From Verrucomicrobiota bacterium (lineage in GTDB: Bacteria > Verrucomicrobiota > Verrucomicrobiia > Limisphaerales > UBA9464), in assembly GCA_026397675.1 (NCBI GenBank), contig JAPLUH010000449.1, positions 1 through 18,349 on the forward strand: 18,349 nt of DNA, given 5' to 3'. Position 1 is the stretch's first letter. Each line of letters opens with the position of its first letter. Shown here piece by piece: positions 16,517 through 18,349 of the stretch. Made by a program: the position numbers and the translations under genes. The notes under the pieces are model-generated. The model had not been told where the DNA came from. It saw only the letters and a list, made by a program, of their open reading frames with translations, and ran no database searches.

Positions 16517-18349
16517 ATGAGGACAGAAATTAACCGGATGAAGCTCGGCTCTTGTCCGTCTCGAGTATCTTTGCGTCGACGCTCAGACTGGCTAGATCGG
16601 ACCTTCTTCCTGTTCCATCGACTCGTCGGGATCGTAGGACTTCTGTTCGTCATCCAGAAGGGATGGGCGGCTACCAACCAACTCGAGAAGCTGACCCCGG
16701 CCGGGCCGGATGGATATTTGTGGATTCGCGGAACGGGTCGCTCGAATGGGGTCTACCGGATTGAGCGCAGCCCCAACCTGACCGACTGGGCAGAATGGCG
16801 GCGACTAATCCCGCCTGCGGACTCGTTCCAGATTCCGGACAACTCTCTTCCCGGCAATCCCGCCTGGTTCTACCGATTTCGAACCACCGCACTGAGCACA
16901 GCCGACGACTGGAAGAACCAGATCCATGTGCCATCCGATGCCTTCTCCACAACCAGCGACCAGAGCCAGGTGCGGTGGATTAAATTTCTCATTCTCACCG
17001 AAGATCCGACGCGGGTGTATTTTCAGGATGGCGCTCAGCACGTCCTGCACTACGACTTCGCCAAGGCTCGACTGCCCCGATTCGCAAGTCTGAGTCAAAC
17101 GGCCTTCGACGCAATTTCGCTGCGAACCAATGACCAACAAATTGTCTTGGGAGCCATTCTTTTACCACCGGATCCCAAGATTCCCGAATGGGGAATTCAA
17201 TTCGCCGGATTGGACGCGTACCCCACGGAATGGGTGGCCCGGTTTTTCCGCTCGGTGTGCACTGCTGTCGATGCCGCCCCAGGCATGCGCGCCATGTATT
17301 TTCCCTCCTTCGAGCAAGCGGAGGCGGCTCAAGCGAGTGGAAATTCACTGGTTTCCCAAGGTATTCCATTGGGAAGTGTTTTTAGGTGGGTCCAAGGAGA
17401 TCAGGTCTACTCCACAGGATGGGCCGTGGGACGACTCAAGTTCATTCCGGGAACCCAGATCGCACAGGCTTACAACGACGGCCGACTGACGTCGTCGGAC
17501 ATCCTCCTAACCGATGGCATTCCTGCCGAAATCCCGTATGTCGCCGGGATTATTTCGTTCGTTCCCGCGACGCCCAATTCTCATGCCGCCTTATACGCCG
17601 GAGCCAACTCCCTGCCCTTCGCTTACATCGCCGACACAAATCTCCAGCAACGCATCCACCAACTCGATGGTCGGGATGTCGTTCTGCGGGCAGGCCTCCG
17701 TTATGGCTACAACCAGGTCTCGGTCGCTGACATCCAGGGACAATTGGATGCACAAACCCGACGGTTGCTCAGTGAACTCAAATCGACGCCAGCGGTCCAC
17801 TTGCAGCCCAAGGCGATACTGGGTTCCTTCAGTGCGGTGACCACCACGCTCATGCCGGCCGACCGGAAACATTTCGGTGGCAAGGCAGTGAATTACGGCC
17901 TCCTGCGTCGAACGATCCCCAGCAATTGCGAACCGGCCGTGGCGTTCTCCTTCGACCTATGGGAATCCTTTTTCGACCAATCGCTTCCCGGCGAAGGCAC
18001 GTTGCACCAGGCCATATCCCGACGGCTTTCGGGGTTCACGAATTTCCCACCGGACATTAACGCCGTGCACATTCAATTGGCTGCCATTCGAGGATTAATC
18101 ACGGGCCAGGCTTCCTTCAGCCCAGCACTGCGTGGCGTGGTGACCAACGCTTTGAGCGGCTTCGATCCCACTCGGAAAATTCGCTTTCGAAGCTCTAGCA
18201 ATGCCGAAGACAGCACGAGTTTTGTCGCGGCCGGGCTTTACGATAGTTTCAGTGGGTGCCTACTCGATGATCTGGATGCCAACACCACCGGGCCCTGCGG
18301 TTGTGATGCAACTGAATCACAAGAACGCGGGGTTTTCCGGGCCATCCAA
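16517..18349 (+). CDS. Exported dikinase-like protein with PEP/pyruvate-binding (ATP-grasp) domain, 3' end beyond the window
   Basis: The frame is open to the right edge (611 residues seen from the ATG at 16517; an ATG at 16538 is equally good and is used for numbering). A basic N-region and a hydrophobic stretch (about 27-46, LVGIVGLLFVIQKGWAA) predict export or membrane anchoring. Residues about 58-116 (YRIERSPNLTDW...FYRFR) repeat the W...FYR module that ends the upstream protein. After an unrecognised section, residues about 325-372 contain IPYVAGIISFVP, PNSHAALYAG and LPFAYIAD, resembling the swivelling phosphohistidine domain of glucan water dikinase, with His349 as the candidate phosphorylated residue. 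Then FGGKAVNYGLLRR (446-458) and RFRSSSNAED (549-558) followed by GLYDSFSG mark the N-terminal ATP-grasp domain of PEP synthase and pyruvate phosphate dikinase. The order, His domain before ATP-grasp, is that of glucan water dikinase. The gene begins 41 bases after the Calx-beta gene and is probably co-transcribed with it. Confidence 0.82.
   Translation, partial: MRTEINRMKLGSCPSRVSLRRRSDWLDRTFFLFHRLVGIVGLLFVIQKGWAATNQLEKLTPAGPDGYLWIRGTGRSNGVYRIERSPNLTDWAEWRRLIPPADSFQIPDNSLPGNPAWFYRFRTTALSTADDWKNQIHVPSDAFSTTSDQSQVRWIKFLILTEDPTRVYFQDGAQHVLHYDFAKARLPRFASLSQTAFDAISLRTNDQQIVLGAILLPPDPKIPEWGIQFAGLDAYPTEWVARFFRSVCTAVDAAPGMRAMYFPSFEQAEAAQASGNSLVSQGIPLGSVFRWVQGDQVYSTGWAVGRLKFIPGTQIAQAYNDGRLTSSDILLTDGIPAEIPYVAGIISFVPATPNSHAALYAGANSLPFAYIADTNLQQRIHQLDGRDVVLRAGLRYGYNQVSVADIQGQLDAQTRRLLSELKSTPAVHLQPKAILGSFSAVTTTLMPADRKHFGGKAVNYGLLRRTIPSNCEPAVAFSFDLWESFFDQSLPGEGTLHQAISRRLSGFTNFPPDINAVHIQLAAIRGLITGQASFSPALRGVVTNALSGFDPTRKIRFRSSSNAEDSTSFVAAGLYDSFSGCLLDDLDANTTGPCGCDATESQERGVFRAIQ

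Overview
The window is GC-rich and looks like the chromosome of a Verrucomicrobiota bacterium, most likely of the Pedosphaera/Limisphaerales type. This is an inference from gene content. Supporting features are two prepilin-like proteins with the H-X9-DG motif, a large 'membrane-bound dehydrogenase' with HEAT repeats and a C-terminal CxxCH haem domain, an exported PQQ-type propeller starting DWPQWRGP, an exported CotH-like kinase, and long secreted proteins built from Calx-beta, Ig-like and W...RFYRV modules. No RNA genes, CRISPR array, insertion sequence or integrase was seen.

Layout. Positions 1-4099 (minus strand) hold three genes in one direction, read in the order FimV-like membrane protein, MamK-family actin, then a basic coiled-coil protein cut by the window edge. 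The FimV-like protein has a periplasmic FimV core, one membrane helix, and a cytoplasmic Pro-rich and coiled-coil tail. That tail shares a short motif with the coiled-coil protein on the far side of the actin gene. I read this as a candidate filament-plus-anchor cytoskeletal module, and it is the most interesting part of the window. Two inverted repeats lie between the fimV-like and mamK-like genes.

Positions 4224-7267 (minus) hold one ~1014-residue exported dehydrogenase/cytochrome-type gene. It is split into two frames by a single missing base near 6580. A divergent intergenic region follows, then a prepilin-like protein (7488-8351, plus), a CotH-family protein (8425-10074, plus) and a convergent second prepilin-like protein (10085-10912, minus).

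Positions 11145-13762 (plus) hold an MFS transporter and the exported propeller protein. Positions 14004-18349 (plus) hold an 823-residue secreted Calx-beta/Ig-like protein. After it comes an exported protein, cut by the right edge, that carries a glucan-water-dikinase-like phosphohistidine motif followed by a PEP-synthase-type ATP-grasp domain. An apparently exported dikinase is biochemically puzzling and is the second point worth attention.

No stretch above 300 bases lacks a gene; the longest gaps (about 210-240 bases) are described as features.
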